Origin: Pipra filicauda
Lineage: Eukaryota > Chordata > Aves > Passeriformes > Pipridae
Direction: 5' to 3'
NCBI RefSeq assembly: GCF_003945595.2
Contig: NW_024104330.1
Coordinates: 1,108,366-1,172,365, forward strand
DNA length: 64,000 bases
Shown here piece by piece: positions 34,680 through 45,429 of the stretch. Below the pieces are notes generated by a model that worked only from the letters and a program-made list of their open reading frames with translations, was not told the origin of the DNA and searched no databases. Positions within the stretch are counted from its first letter, which is position 1. Each line of letters begins with the position of its first letter. A program made the position numbers and the translations under genes.

Positions 34680-36330
34680 TCAACCACAGCTGCCACAAAC
34701 CAAGCCAAACAAGGAAAACACATTTTCCTGAGAAAATATCCCATCCTACTCAGTAGCTTCCTAATTCTTTCTGGTTGTAGCTGAATGTTGTTTCTCAAGA
34801 GAGCCCATCCAGCCAGAGCTGTTTGCCTCAGCACTCAAAGCCTTTCCTATTTGCAGTTATTTCAGTTGCTGCACCTTCATGACAGGGCTGATACATTCAA
34901 TTCTGACTGCAGCAGGACTGGGTGACAGCTGAAAACAAAACGTACAAGCAATCCTGGCAGTGCCTCACTTCAAAGAAAAGAAAAGGCAAGATAGAAAAAT
35001 GTTCTTGAGGTGATCTGGTGAAAAGGAGCTGCTGCTGAGCCACTGCATTCACCGGGGTTTTCCAAAGGTCACTCTCATCCTCCCTTTTTCAGCAGCCTCT
35101 CATAGATCATCTGTGGTTCAGATAACACAGGCTTTATTGGGCTCCCCACCTGTCCCAGCAAAACTTGATTATATGTATTTTGCTTTTGTGGATATTTCCT
35201 CTCCTTGTTCTCTTCCTTACCTCTATTCTGTCTTTCACCTCAGTATGGTCCAAAGTGTTGTACAGTCATGGGCAGCTCTTATCCCAGGAATATGGGAATC
35301 CAATCCCACCAGAACTTTATAAACATCATTAGAATCTTTCTGTTAGGTCTGCCCTAACGGTGACCTGAATTGTGGTATCCTGCAACCAAGGTTTATGAGA
35401 ACAGTAAGATACAAAGCAACACTATTGCTTGTTTGTTATTGGGATAATACTAGCAAGACATTAATATTTAGCTATCATAAAATTGAAACCAGAAAAATGG
35501 CTATTACCTTCTATATGGTAACTCTATATGGTAACTCTCCTACTCATATGTTTTCCTAGTCAGCCCAGTTGCTGCTCTAAGATGTCTAAATATTAGTGGA
35601 AAAAATAGTATGTGTGAAAACATTGCAGCACGTAGCAAAATTTCATATACATTTATACATTAACATATGTTCATATTTGTACAGGTGCATGTCTTTTACA
35701 AACATTAAAGTGTTCCCATGCACTTGTATTGTTGCACAGCAGCCTTTCGTGGGGATGTTACTGGCCTTCAAGCTTGCAGATGGGAAAATGGTGGCTTGGG
35801 TTGAGTGTGTAAAGGGTCACATAAGAGATAAGTTCAAAGTACTTTACAAGGTAATGTCCATTTCCAACTCAGAATAATATTTTCAAGTATTCTATCTTGT
35901 TATTATTTTGATACTTATTAATCTATACTGATCTTATTTCATATAGTATTGAACTCCTCCTTTGCGTTTTACACACACATACTGCTGGGTCTAGAGATAA
36001 GAATAGGCTTGAACCAGACATCAAGTTGTCTCTGTCTCACAGGCTCCTATAGGAATATGAGCACTATGACCTAAAAGGGTATGCACCTCTTTTATTCACT
36101 AAGCATTACAAAAAAAACCAAAATACAGTGAAAAAATACTTATACAGTTTAATAAAACAAAATACCGTATATTGTATTTACTCCTGGTTGTCAACATTTT
36201 AAAGAGTTCTGTGGAGCCCTGGGGTCTTGTTGTGTTGAAACACAAAAAGCAAACATCAGACTGTGTGCTAATGTACCTGTTAATACAGGATTGCTGTAGG
36301 ACATAAGTGTGAAATGTTCCTTCTCTGCCC
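34680..36330. other. Gene-free stretch with a 13-bp tandem duplication
   Basis: No gene was recognised. CTATATGGTAACT is repeated perfectly twice in tandem (35511-35523 and 35524-35536), a small recent slippage-type duplication. The rest is AT-rich unique sequence. Confidence 0.55.
35511..35536. repeat. Perfect 2 x 13-bp tandem duplication
   Basis: Two adjacent identical copies of CTATATGGTAACT are followed by a partial CT. It probably arose by replication slippage. Confidence 0.95.
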
Positions 36331-36334
36331 TGCT

Positions 36335-36750
36335 GCAGTGCTGCATCCAGGTTTGGAAACTGTTCTTTGAGAAAGATGTAATCTAACTAACTAAAATTAA
36401 TTACCAGCAGAACAAAAAGGGTCAGTGGATATCTAGAAAGTCTGACTTAATTTGGAAAGACTAAAAGAAATTAAGTGATTCAAGTCTAATGATTGAAAAA
36501 GAGAGGAATTAGAATAGCACATTTCACATGCACTGAAGATAGCAGCAGAGTGAGTCATAAATAAATAAATTCATGTCCACTGTAGATATAAGAAGGTATT
36601 AGCTTAAAAGTAGACAAGGAGGATTTAAGTGAGACATCAGGAAAAAGCTATCATGGCCCAAAGTAGACTAACATCTCTCAGTAGTGTTTGGGTAAACCTG
36701 GTTCTGCCCTGAGGATGGATCTGGGTGAGGTGATGTGTCACTGCCACTTC
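36335..36750 (+). mobile_element. Old CR1 LINE 3' fragment (decayed)
   Basis: GTGCTGCATCCAGGTTTGGA (36340-36359) matches the CR1 segment 'ctgcatccagctctgg'. ATAAGAAGGTATTAGCTTAA then AAGTAGACAAGGAGGATTTA and AGTGAGACATCAGGAAAAAG (36588-36647) match 'GATAAGACAAGTGGTAATGGGCTTAAACTGCAGCAAGGAGGATTTAGGTTGGACATCAGGAAAAAG'. The later 'GGTTCTGCCCTGAGGATGGATCTGGGTG' recalls the 'gcctagagcaggggttgga' part. The order and orientation agree with a plus-strand CR1 tail. It is heavily mutated, the typical 3' terminus is not clear and edges are approximate. Confidence 0.6.
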
Positions 36751-36849
36751 CCCCTGCATTTTTTACTTCAGAAGGTGGTAGTCCTTGGTGAAAGTTATGT
36801 CCTAGAAGCATTTTTTCAGACACATTTCCAGCCACTGGAAGTTACTTTT

Positions 36850-36870
36850 TCTTTTGGCAGTGCCAAAAGA
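36850..36870. repeat. Perfect 10-bp inverted repeat, 1-nt spacer
   Basis: TCTTTTGGCA, then G, then TGCCAAAAGA are exact reverse complements. It could extrude a tiny hairpin or bind a dimeric NF1-like factor (TTGGCA...TGCCAA is the NFI half-site arrangement, although the spacing here is shorter than the usual full site). Confidence 0.9.
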
Positions 36871-39581
36871 CACTGCCCAATTTAATAGCACTGCTTTCTG
36901 CTTTTGTAGGTTGGGATTTCAAAGGGATCCTAAAGTTGCTCAACTTCCTTAGACTTTCAATGAGATTTGGACCTTTGAGTGCTTCTGATTTTGTGTTTGT
37001 TAAAATAAAATTGCAATTGCAGTGATAAAGACATTAATATTAACAACATCTTATCTAAGTAACAGAGAGGGCTACACTCTGTTCTGGTTCACTTTTTATC
37101 AAGGGCATGTCTTGGTGACTAGGAGGGGTCTATAACCACTGCTCAGAGTGTGCTTATAAATGCAGAGGATCATAACCAGCTACCTAAGCTATTGGAGAAA
37201 CAGGAAACAACAGAGTTGGACACTGTAAAGAGTGAACAGACTCTATTTCATGGCTGACTCTAGAGTTTGTCATGACTGAAAAGTGCATAACTTTTTCACC
37301 TTATACAAGCTTCCCGGGTAAGAGATGGAGAGCGGTATACAAAGAATAATACAAACTATAATACAAACTTTTCCATATTATCACATAAAGCAGCAGGCTA
37401 TGTTTTAGACCACTTGTGCCTGAAATTTTCTCCTCTTTAATAAACTGTATCATTTGTTTTTTACCATTCAAAACCATCTAGATACATCTTCTTATGCTGA
37501 AATAGACCACCCTGTGCTCTCTGCACAAGAAAAGTAATTGGCTTTAAGTGCAAACAGAGAGCTACCTAAATAAAACCTCCTTCCTGGTCTGCATAGATAG
37601 GCAGAAGAAAATGGGATGGCTTTGGGGGTGAGATGTCTTGCAGAGAAAAGAAGTTTCTGGAAGGTCACTCCCAGCAGGACTGAGATGCATTAGAATAGCC
37701 TGGCATTCAAGCACCACTGCTTATTTCTAAGAAGAGTGGCAATTTCACTTTGGTTGTCCTGGGAGATAATAACCTCTTTAAAATCAAATATTTCCCACTC
37801 CTCTGTAGGGTAACCATGTGACTCCAAGGAAAATGTACCAGCCCAAAGCAGAGGGCATCTCTGCCCTGTGCGGAGAGCAGCTTCACCAACAAAGGGGCAC
37901 AATATCCACTGAGATTCAGGGAAGCTCTATTGCTCCCTTGGCATTAGACTGTGCTGCTTCTCAGCTCTGTACTCATGGTGATCTGAGCCCAACCCACCAT
38001 TTGTCCCTCCAGTGGTTTTTGTGGATCCAAGGTGAAAACTGTTTAGCTATCCAGTCATTAAAATCATCTTACTTGAGACCTTATTTCTGTAGCAATCAAG
38101 ACACTAAGCTATTAATATTATTAATATTAAGGTTAATGCTCTATTTCCAAGATCAAGCAGAGCTGTATATGGGTTTGTTCAGAAATAGGACACCCTCCAT
38201 TGGTCTCTAAATAGCCCCTTAAAATCTTCAACATACCTGAAGCTCCTTTTTACCCCAGTTACTTCACCCTGTGGGAGAGGCAGCATGCAGGGAGATGGGG
38301 AGAGTAGGAGAACACGAGAGAACAGTAAGAGAATAGACTAATAGAGGAAACCTGTGTAAAATCCAGGCACACCACCAGCCCCCCTTCCTTGTGTAATCTG
38401 TAGCGTTGTCAGTCATAGCAAGCCAATTAGATTTCCTCAGCACAGCGCCTATTCATGAGCCTGAATACTTTCTTTTGTTCAAGCACTGTCAACAGAGAAC
38501 TTTGCTCTGAGCTGTCCAAATATTCTATAATTAAGATGAATTAGCAAGTGGAGAAGCAACTGCAGCAAGAAGAAATAAGAAAGAAACAATCGTGCAGAAT
38601 ACTAAATTTCTTCCTTGAGCTTTAAGTCTGAACTGACAGATGTGTGCACTTTCTTCTTTGTTAGCTTTTCTTTTCCTCTTCTTTTTCTTCCCCCTCTTTC
38701 CTTTGGTAACAGAAGAGTGAAAAGAACACAACTGACTAACTACTAAACTGAATCAGTCCTGTATCTTTTCTTTTCCCCATGCTACTCTTTACAGAGCCCT
38801 TTAAGCTCACAGAATTTCTCCCTATTTCCTCCCTGAAACACAGATTGAACCACGAGAGTCAGGAGTGGGGGGAAGCAAGCAAACAGGGGAAATGTGTTCT
38901 GACACCTAAAGCCTGAAAGCACTGCTACAGGCATCAGAAAGTAGATGCCATTCCTCTTGGAGAAAGCAGAGATTTAAATGGATTTCAACCTTAAAGTTGA
39001 AGTGACTATAAGTGTTCTCCAAGAGATGGGAATGCAAAAGGGGATCTTTCTTAGCTAGATGTTCTTTTCTGTCTTCTCACTTGTGGTCTTCTGGCAAGCT
39101 GTGATGTTTAGCTGTGTCAGACTCATGTCCAGGAGCAGCTTTTTCTTGGATTCCCCCCCTATGCGGCTTCCAAGCACAGGGAAAAAATCGAGCAACCAAA
39201 TGGTAGCAACAAGCTTACACCGACATACTTTTCCTCTTCTTGGATGACTTTTCAGTCTCACAGAGTCCTCAGCCCTCAGAAAAGGCTGTGGAATGTTCTT
39301 CTCTAATCCTGTTTGTGCTGTTGTCTGCTGGAACTACTCCTCCCAAAAACAGCAGAACAGAAGATAAAACAGACGAGATAAATACTTTGGGTCTAATTCT
39401 GGGAGCAAAGCAAGTCTGGGCTGAGCCCATGGGTGGCGTAAGAGTACAGCTCCTTCTTTAAGCATTATTTGGGTGATGACGGGACTACCTGTTTTCAAAC
39501 AGCTTCCTGGTCCCCTCAGGAATGTCAGCAGATGAAAATTAGCTTTCTGACTTAAGTGAGAAGGGGTTGCCCAGCTTGGGG

Positions 39582-39589
39582 TATAAAAG
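39582..39589 (+). promoter_or_regulatory. TATA-box-like sequence (weak candidate)
   Basis: GGGGTATAAAAGCTC is a good TATA-box match in a slightly GC-richer flank. No downstream gene, CpG island or other promoter element supports it, and such octamers are expected by chance. Confidence 0.12.
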
Positions 39590-40631
39590 CTCTCTCACGA
39601 ACTACAACTCTAGGCAAAGAAAGTCTGGGATGTTAAGGCAGAAGCTGAAGTGGATACTTATAAGCATTGCAGCTCCTTAATTTGGGACTTACCTGTCCTT
39701 TCAATCATCATTTACGGACATATGGACAGGAAAGTCCATAGGCCTTTCCTAAAATGATTTACTAGATGTGACTGAACTGTGTCAGGGGCCTAAAAACAGC
39801 TTCATTCAGGAGGGGTTTCTGCTTACAAGAGAAAGGGCCTAGAGACCAGAAGAGGTTTAATTTGCTTGGCGTATGCAATAATATTATTTGATATAATTAA
39901 AAAATTCAAATTGTTTAGTAGAACTTTATGTCCTCTTGCTGTCATAGGAGGTTCAGGCTTTTTCTTCCTCAATTTCTGCTTCTCTGCTGCACGACACTTC
40001 TTTTTGTCTAATAAAAGCTCTTCATTTGGCACATGAAATGGGCCATAAGTCTTTAAAAAGAACCATAAGATGTGGCTTTAAATGTAACAGACTGTGAGTA
40101 AAGGCTTGCTAGGGCAAGGTGAACCTTTCAGTGTGGTTTTGCTACACGTTTCTTGGTGAGAGGTAAAGGGGGAAATGGACGATACAGCCCATTTTACTGG
40201 CAAACAAGTTCAAGAGTCTGGAAAGCTGCTCAGTCTCTTTCACCCTGAGGAAAAAAAAAAACCAAACCTGTTCAGTCCCCAGCAGCCTCCTTTTCCAGGG
40301 AGCTTTTGTGATCAAATTCAGCCATTCAGAAACACTGGGAAGTAATGGCTGCACAGGAAGATCAATACGGAGAACATTCAGTATCCAGCCACCTCTGGCC
40401 CTGAGGTTCATCATTGCAGAAATGTAGCCATGTTCCTCATTACAAGCCAGATTGATGTATTTAGATCACCCTGCAGCTCTCCTTAATCAGCTATCTAATT
40501 TTAAGCCTTTGCATCAAGATAGGGAAAGGGAGGAGGGAGGAGGGTTATTGACAGAGTTCTTAAAATACTGTAGCAAAAACCTACACTTGTTAATCATTCT
40601 CTTTATCTGATTTAAACCCACAAGATATAAT

Positions 40632-40709
40632 CCGCTCTTCCCTCCCTCAACTCCTTTATTCCCTCCAGGATTCACATTGCAAAGAGCTAATCAACTGGAA
40701 AAAAAAAAC
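40632..40709 (+). repeat. 78-bp perfect direct repeat, copy 1
   Basis: This 78-base segment begins CCGCTCTTCCCTCCCTCAAC and ends ATCAACTGG followed by A10 and C. It recurs without a single mismatch at 41982-42059. The bases immediately outside differ (T before and T after here, A before and A after in the other copy), although ATAA precedes both copies one base further out. The segment contains a polypyrimidine tract ending CCCTCCAG, which looks like a 3' splice site, then GATTCACATTGCAAAGAGC. No known repeat family was recognised. Confidence 0.97.
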
Positions 40710-41981
40710 TTTGATGATGTTTCACATAGGTTCTCTGTATGGGATATCTCATTACTGACTTAACTCTTTCTTAGCTTCTTAGTTGTCTTAGAGGGAGCCT
40801 CAGCTCCCAAGCACTATTGGTCTGTCCTGTGGTCAGTCACAACCCCAGCAATTTTCCATCCTTTGCGCTCATTTTAATTACATCTGGTGAGAGAGTTTTT
40901 TGACAGGAAATATCCAGTTGATCTTTGGAGGTCCCTTTCAATTCAGGATATTCTGTGTTTCTATGTTGGGTAGCTCCTGCTGTGAAACCCAGGGACTGTA
41001 GTCCCAGAAAGCATGAAAGAATTCTGACTCCTGCAGGCTGGTGATTTATTTCTATGTCTCTCTGGAAGAACAATGTCAATAAAAAGTTATTACAACTCTT
41101 TCTTTTCCTATAAAACCTAGTCAATAAGATAATACTGTGGTGTTTTGTTTTAAAGGAAAGCCTGGCAGCCAAGAATACACAGGGAAATAAGAAGGGGACA
41201 AGTAGGAATCCCCTAAATACAGGAGGTCTGTGTTTATCCCCCAAGTGTGTCTGAGGCAGCAGTTCAGGATCTGAATGTCATAAAAATGGACTTGATACAC
41301 AACCTAGGCAATCTTATGGTCTTTCACAGCAGCACTAGCTATGGAAGTGTCAGCTAGAGCCCTGATGCCCTCCTCCCTGTGAGCCATAGCCAAGATCCTC
41401 ACAGATTGAACATCACTGTATAATTCAGTGGTGGATTTGATTATTTTCAAGCCAAAAGTTACCTAACTTGATTCTTTGTTTACTGCAGATCATCCCAGTT
41501 TATGCTGAAGAGCTACTGCAATTTGGGCTGAAATCCAAACAAGTAGACCTGCAATAAAACTAATTCATGTGCTCTACAGTTGAAGTACAGAAGAGAATTG
41601 CCTGCAAAATCTGTTAAAGATTACCAGTTTGATGGGCATCTCATCACCCATCTGCCTATGTCACACCTTTTTTACATATCTTGGCACACATGAAAGCCTA
41701 ATGAATAGAGTCACTTAACAGTTGTGTAAATCCTACAATTTGACAGGTCTGAAAAAAAAAAATCATCTAAAGTCCTAATTTTGCTGGTGTGTGCCCATCA
41801 AAAGCCTGTCCTCACTCAAAGTTGATTTACACTGCTGTCATATTTTGTCTGTGCTGCAAAAACCCTTCTAACGGGCTCAAGTCTCTTGCGTATCTCATCA
41901 CCACCATGAGATGGGTCTCCAGCTAATGCTTCTTTGACCACCCATGTCCATTTTTTTTGCTATGATCAACTTTTACATAAA
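40710..41981. other. 1,272-bp interval between the 78-bp repeats
   Basis: No gene was recognised. The interval carries a short CR1 3' tail on the plus strand (about 40915-40966). A 135-codon minus frame (40837-41244) runs through that CR1 piece and is not considered a gene. No inverted termini, polypurine tract or primer-binding-like site was seen next to either 78-bp copy, so a retroelement bounded by the repeats is not supported. Confidence 0.6.
40915..40966 (+). mobile_element. Very short CR1 3'-end fragment
   Basis: CCAGTTGATCTTTGGAGGTC, CCTTTCAATTCAGGATATTC and TGTGTTTCTATG match the last part of an avian CR1 in sense orientation (pattern 'GATGACCTTTGGAGGTCCCTTCCAACCCAGGATATTCTATGATTCTATG'). 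It is 5'-truncated to about 50 bp. Confidence 0.8.
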
Positions 41982-42059
41982 CCGCTCTTCCCTCCCTCAA
42001 CTCCTTTATTCCCTCCAGGATTCACATTGCAAAGAGCTAATCAACTGGAAAAAAAAAAC
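41982..42059 (+). repeat. 78-bp perfect direct repeat, copy 2
   Basis: This is identical over 78 bases to 40632-40709, in the same orientation, offset by exactly 1,350. It is followed by ATTTGTTGGG, while copy 1 is followed by TTTGATGATG. Allowing one inserted base, a few further bases may align. Confidence 0.97.
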
Positions 42060-42061
42060 AT

Positions 42062-42535
42062 TTGTTGGGAGTATTGACAAGAACTTGTTCCATTTGTATT
42101 AGCAATCACCGTCCCAGAAGCAGTTGTTTCAGTTGAAAGAATATCAGAATAGACGAAGTGAAGTTAGTTGCTTCACACTAGATGTGCCCTAACAAACCTT
42201 CATTCTGAATCAAGCAAAGTATTTGGAAAAGGGTGGAACAGAAGGAAAGAAAACTTACTAAAGAATTACTATCCAAGGTGTCTTTGCAGATCCACGGTTT
42301 GTCTGGATACTATAGGTATCACAGGGAGAAAGCGATGTAGAAAGGAGTAGGTTGAGAGAGAGGAAGCTAATCCAGGTGACAAACTAGTGGGACCGTTCCT
42401 TTCCTTACATAGTCCAAATGAAATACATGCATTTCCCAGAGTAGTACAGAAAAAAAACTTATCAGTCTGATGTTCACTAACCTCATTACTGTATAACTGA
42501 TGACAGAAAGAAGCAGGGATGGGCTGGTTACAGCT
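42062..42535. other. Gene-free unique sequence
   Basis: Nothing gene-like was recognised. A 60-codon plus frame (42168-42350) has no supporting motif. Confidence 0.5.
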
Positions 42536-42539
42536 AGTC

Positions 42540-42820
42540 CATTAATCAGGTCCCTGGTGAAGCATCTCAGCTAGAGTTAAAATTAAAGTTGGAAAATTAA
42601 TCGGGACTTCACAATGGAAACCGCAAAGCATATGGTGTCAGCTAATGGAGAGGCTGTACGGTTGAAGCATCTGAAACTTTGTGTCTTCCTGAAATCTAAT
42701 TAGACCCTAATGGAAGGAAGACTGAGTGAAGGCTCTTAATTGAAAATTACACTTCCAGTTCAATCAAAGCCTGCTTCCGTGTTGCTATTAACGGCCTTTT
42801 AAAAATAGCTGGATTCTACA
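42540..42820. promoter_or_regulatory. Enhancer-like block (candidate)
   Basis: The sequence is unique and repeat-free with several homeodomain-type cores in short order: CCATTAATCAGG, AAAATTAATCGGGAC, TCTAATTAGACCCTAATGG, TCTTAATTGAAAATTAC and TATTAACGGCC. The mixture of TAAT cores and GC-containing words resembles vertebrate conserved non-coding elements. I infer this from texture only. Confidence 0.22.
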
Positions 42821-42829
42821 GTGACCTTG

Positions 42830-44865
42830 CATACAAAGTGTTCACTTACAGGGAGTAGCTGTATGGATAATCAATGGATGCCTCAGTGATGGATTTGGAC
42901 CCATTCTGTAATAATTTATGACTAGTGTGTATTGACCTGGTTACTGGGATGTTGTCTGTATGAATGAATATATGGTTTAATGTAATAGGAGCTGTCCAGA
43001 AAGAACAAACAAGCAGGTAAAAACGTCTCAAGGCAAGTTGCTCCTTGGAAAACACTTCAGAAGTGTTAAGAGATAATGCACAGACAGGAAACTGCTGGGA
43101 AAAAGTCACATACCTAAAAGGGAAAAATTTTTTCAAAGAAAGAATGATTGTTCTGTAGGTGGTATATAAAGAGCTAGACTCAGTTTCACCTAACTATGGA
43201 CATGTAATGAAAATACACAGAATAATGAGTGAAGGTACCCAAGTGCAACTGCCGTAGGCTCCCTCTATAACTTCTGGGCCATTGCAGAGCCCAGTACCAA
43301 ACAATTTATCTAAATGCCACTGGAAACCACAGGACAGAGATAGTTAACTGCCTTCAGAACAGGCAGCAGAATATCTCCATCAGGAGCAGCAGGAATTATA
43401 TGACTGTTACGCTTTGAAGATCCAGGCTAGAATTTGCTCAGCAGGGGATGCTTTGTAAAAGCAAGGTCAGAAGTACTGGTATCGTCTCAGACCTTCAAAC
43501 TGAAGACTTTCTTAGTAGTTTCCCTAGTTCTCAGCCCCATTCTGAAACTTTTCATGCCAAGGCAGCTGAAGGCAACTCTGCTCAACTGTGTGAATCATTC
43601 CACTTTTCCCTTTGGTACACAGCCCAAAAGTACATTTCCTATCTGTCTATATGCTCTCTGAAGCATCCTCTAAGTTTGTTTGCTTGAATTTAGCAATACA
43701 GCAAGTTTGTCCTCTATTTCCCTCTCCTACAGCTCAGATTACCTGTCTCAACATTCCCCCAGACCTCGCACTCCCCATGCATTGCCACCCCACTGCTCTG
43801 CCTTGCAGGCTTGGAGACCTCCTTGCAGCTTCCACAACTTGTCCTACCAGTTTAATTTTTATGACTTGGTTTGCCTTTACTCTCAGTGGTGGTTGCTGTG
43901 CTTCTTCTGATATCCAACACTGTTTATGATGCACGCTATGAAGTTTTGCTCTCCTGAAACAGTCTTCCCTGTCTGAAAGGCAATGATTCTTTCTGCATTA
44001 GGACTTTTTTCCTCCAAATTGTGTTTGAAAGTCCTGTGTAACTCACTCAAATTTCTTTCCACTCTTCTGACTCTGGCACAGTGTTACATAAGGGCTCAAT
44101 GTCACTGGTTGCCTCTGATGTGAATTCTCCCTTCAGTATACTTCTGTCCCTCTCTCTCTCTTGGTCTTGAGGTGGTATATAGGCTGTGACAGGAGATGCA
44201 TGAGTAATCATTTGTTCATGGTTTGTCTGACAGTGGCTCATCGCTCAGTTTGATCAGCTCAAGCCTGGAATGGAGCAGAATCGGTGGGTTTTTTACCTCA
44301 GTTGAGAAAGTAAAAATTAAGATTATCCTTTCAAGTTTTGGGCCATCTGGGGAACCATTTTCTTTGTGCAAGACATACTAGGTGACAGAGAACAATTTAT
44401 ATCTAAAATCAAAATAGTTATAACTATCTGGATTATTTCAGTCTGTATCCCCTCCACTCACCTCACAAAATTGGGCTTCTGCTGCTTCATGCAGCAGAGA
44501 AAAGCAAAGCAGTCCATCAACAAACCCCATGAGACACTTTCTATTTCCACATGGGGATTTTCCCTCCCCTTGGGTTATGCAGTGTAAAAAGCATGGAAAT
44601 TACTCTTAAGAGTCTCTCTACAGTGACTAGTGAGCAGCTACGGGAATAGTTCTGCTTTAGATGGGGAAGCTTTAGTGAATCCAGGTACTTTACTGGAGAC
44701 AGTACAATGCAAGATAGTCATGAGAAAGGCAGCTGGCAAGCTGACAGTATCAGAAACATAACCTAGTGATAATTTATAAGTGCTTAAAGCAACTCACGGA
44801 ATAAAAGTGAAGTAAATGACCATCCAACCAGAGTTTTCCATGAGGTATCTCCATACACATTCCAT
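42830..44865. other. Gene-free unique sequence
   Basis: No gene or transposon was recognised. Overlapping plus frames at 43434-43929 (up to 105 codons) have no motif I know. A TATATAAAG-like word sits near 43163 without other promoter evidence. Confidence 0.5.
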
Positions 44866-44975
44866 AAATTTAGTAGGTAATTAATTACCTTGCCATGGTT
44901 AATTAGAAAATTAGTTAAAATAACTGTATCAACAAAGCTAAGTAATTACTGCTAATAAATATCACATCCATGTGT
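44866..44975. promoter_or_regulatory. AT-rich homeodomain-motif cluster with 16-bp palindrome
   Basis: AGGTAATTAATTACCT (44875-44890) is a perfect 16-bp palindrome made of two head-to-head TAATTA-type cores. It is followed within 60 bases by GGTTAATTAGAAAATTAGTTAA and AAGTAATTACTGCTAATAAA. Clustered and palindromic TAAT sites are typical binding sites for paired-class homeodomain dimers. There is no direct evidence of function. Confidence 0.25.
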
Positions 44976-45004
44976 ATTTAAATTCCCACAGCCAGGTCTG
45001 CACT

Positions 45005-45041
45005 GATGGTGTCAAGTTACTTGACACAGATGGTGTCAAGT
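45005..45041. repeat. Hairpin plus 13-bp duplication
   Basis: GTGTCAAG-TTA-CTTGACAC (45009-45027) is a perfect 8-bp-arm inverted repeat. GATGGTGTCAAGT occurs at 45005-45017 and again at 45029-45041. The arrangement of a direct and an inverted copy side by side is what a short template-switch event during replication produces. Confidence 0.9.
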
Positions 45042-45134
45042 AACCACTATTTCCTTCTGATTCAAACTGAAGAAGCCTCTGTTTGGGGCACCATGATCTC
45101 ACACCTAGGGCAGTTCCAGACAGGTGCCTTATAT

Positions 45135-45425
45135 CACAGACTCATAAAATCATTAAGGTTGGAAAAGACCTCTAAGATCACCGAGTCCAACTGTCAAGCC
45201 AGCACCACCACCATTAAACCTTGTCCTCAAGTGCCATATCCACACAGTTTTTGAGCACTTCCAGGGGTGGCGACTCCATCACTTCCCTGGTCAGCCTGTT
45301 CCAGGGCTTGACAACGCTTTCCATAAAAAAGTCTTTCCTAATATCTAATCTAAACCTACCCTGGCACAACTTGAGGTCATTTTCTCTCAGCCTTATAATT
45401 CTAGATAGGAATTCAGAAACTAAGA
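45135..45425 (-). mobile_element. CR1 LINE 3'-end fragment with ORF2 tail
   Basis: TCACAGACTCATAAAATCAT, TAAGGTTGGAAAAGACCTCT, AAGATCACCGAGTCCAACTG and, further in, CCTAATATCTAATCTAAACC are antisense avian CR1. Read on the minus strand the C-terminal ORF2 residues [15 protein letters not shown] and VKPWNRLTREVMESP are visible and in frame to the stop, matching the CR1 family's conserved C-terminus (patterns RFRLDIRK and WNRLPREV). The copy is 5'-truncated near 45425. The open frame continues upstream to 45687 into non-CR1 sequence, which is a chance extension. It is an inactive fragment. Confidence 0.9.
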
Positions 45426-45429
45426 AAGT

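Larger units (their letters stand above)
36755..40631. other. Gene-free stretch with one palindrome and a TATA-like site
   Basis: No gene was recognised. A 10-bp-arm palindrome lies at 36850-36870, just past the CR1 remnant. A canonical-looking TATAAAAG occurs at 39582-39589. The 38380-38530 patch (CCAATTAGATTTCCTCAGCA, CCTATTCATGAGCC) looks like unique regulatory-type sequence. Purine/pyrimidine-rich patches occur around 38655-38705. Confidence 0.5.

Noticed and set aside
34640..34834. 64-codon minus frame ending in WMDGWMDG
   Set aside because: The repeated peptide is the translation of the ATCC microsatellite.
40632..42059. Idea that the 78-bp repeats are LTRs or target-site duplications of an inserted element
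   Set aside because: They do not start TG or end CA. No primer-binding or polypurine site was seen inside, 78 bp is too long for a target-site duplication, and the interval contains an old CR1 tail of its own.
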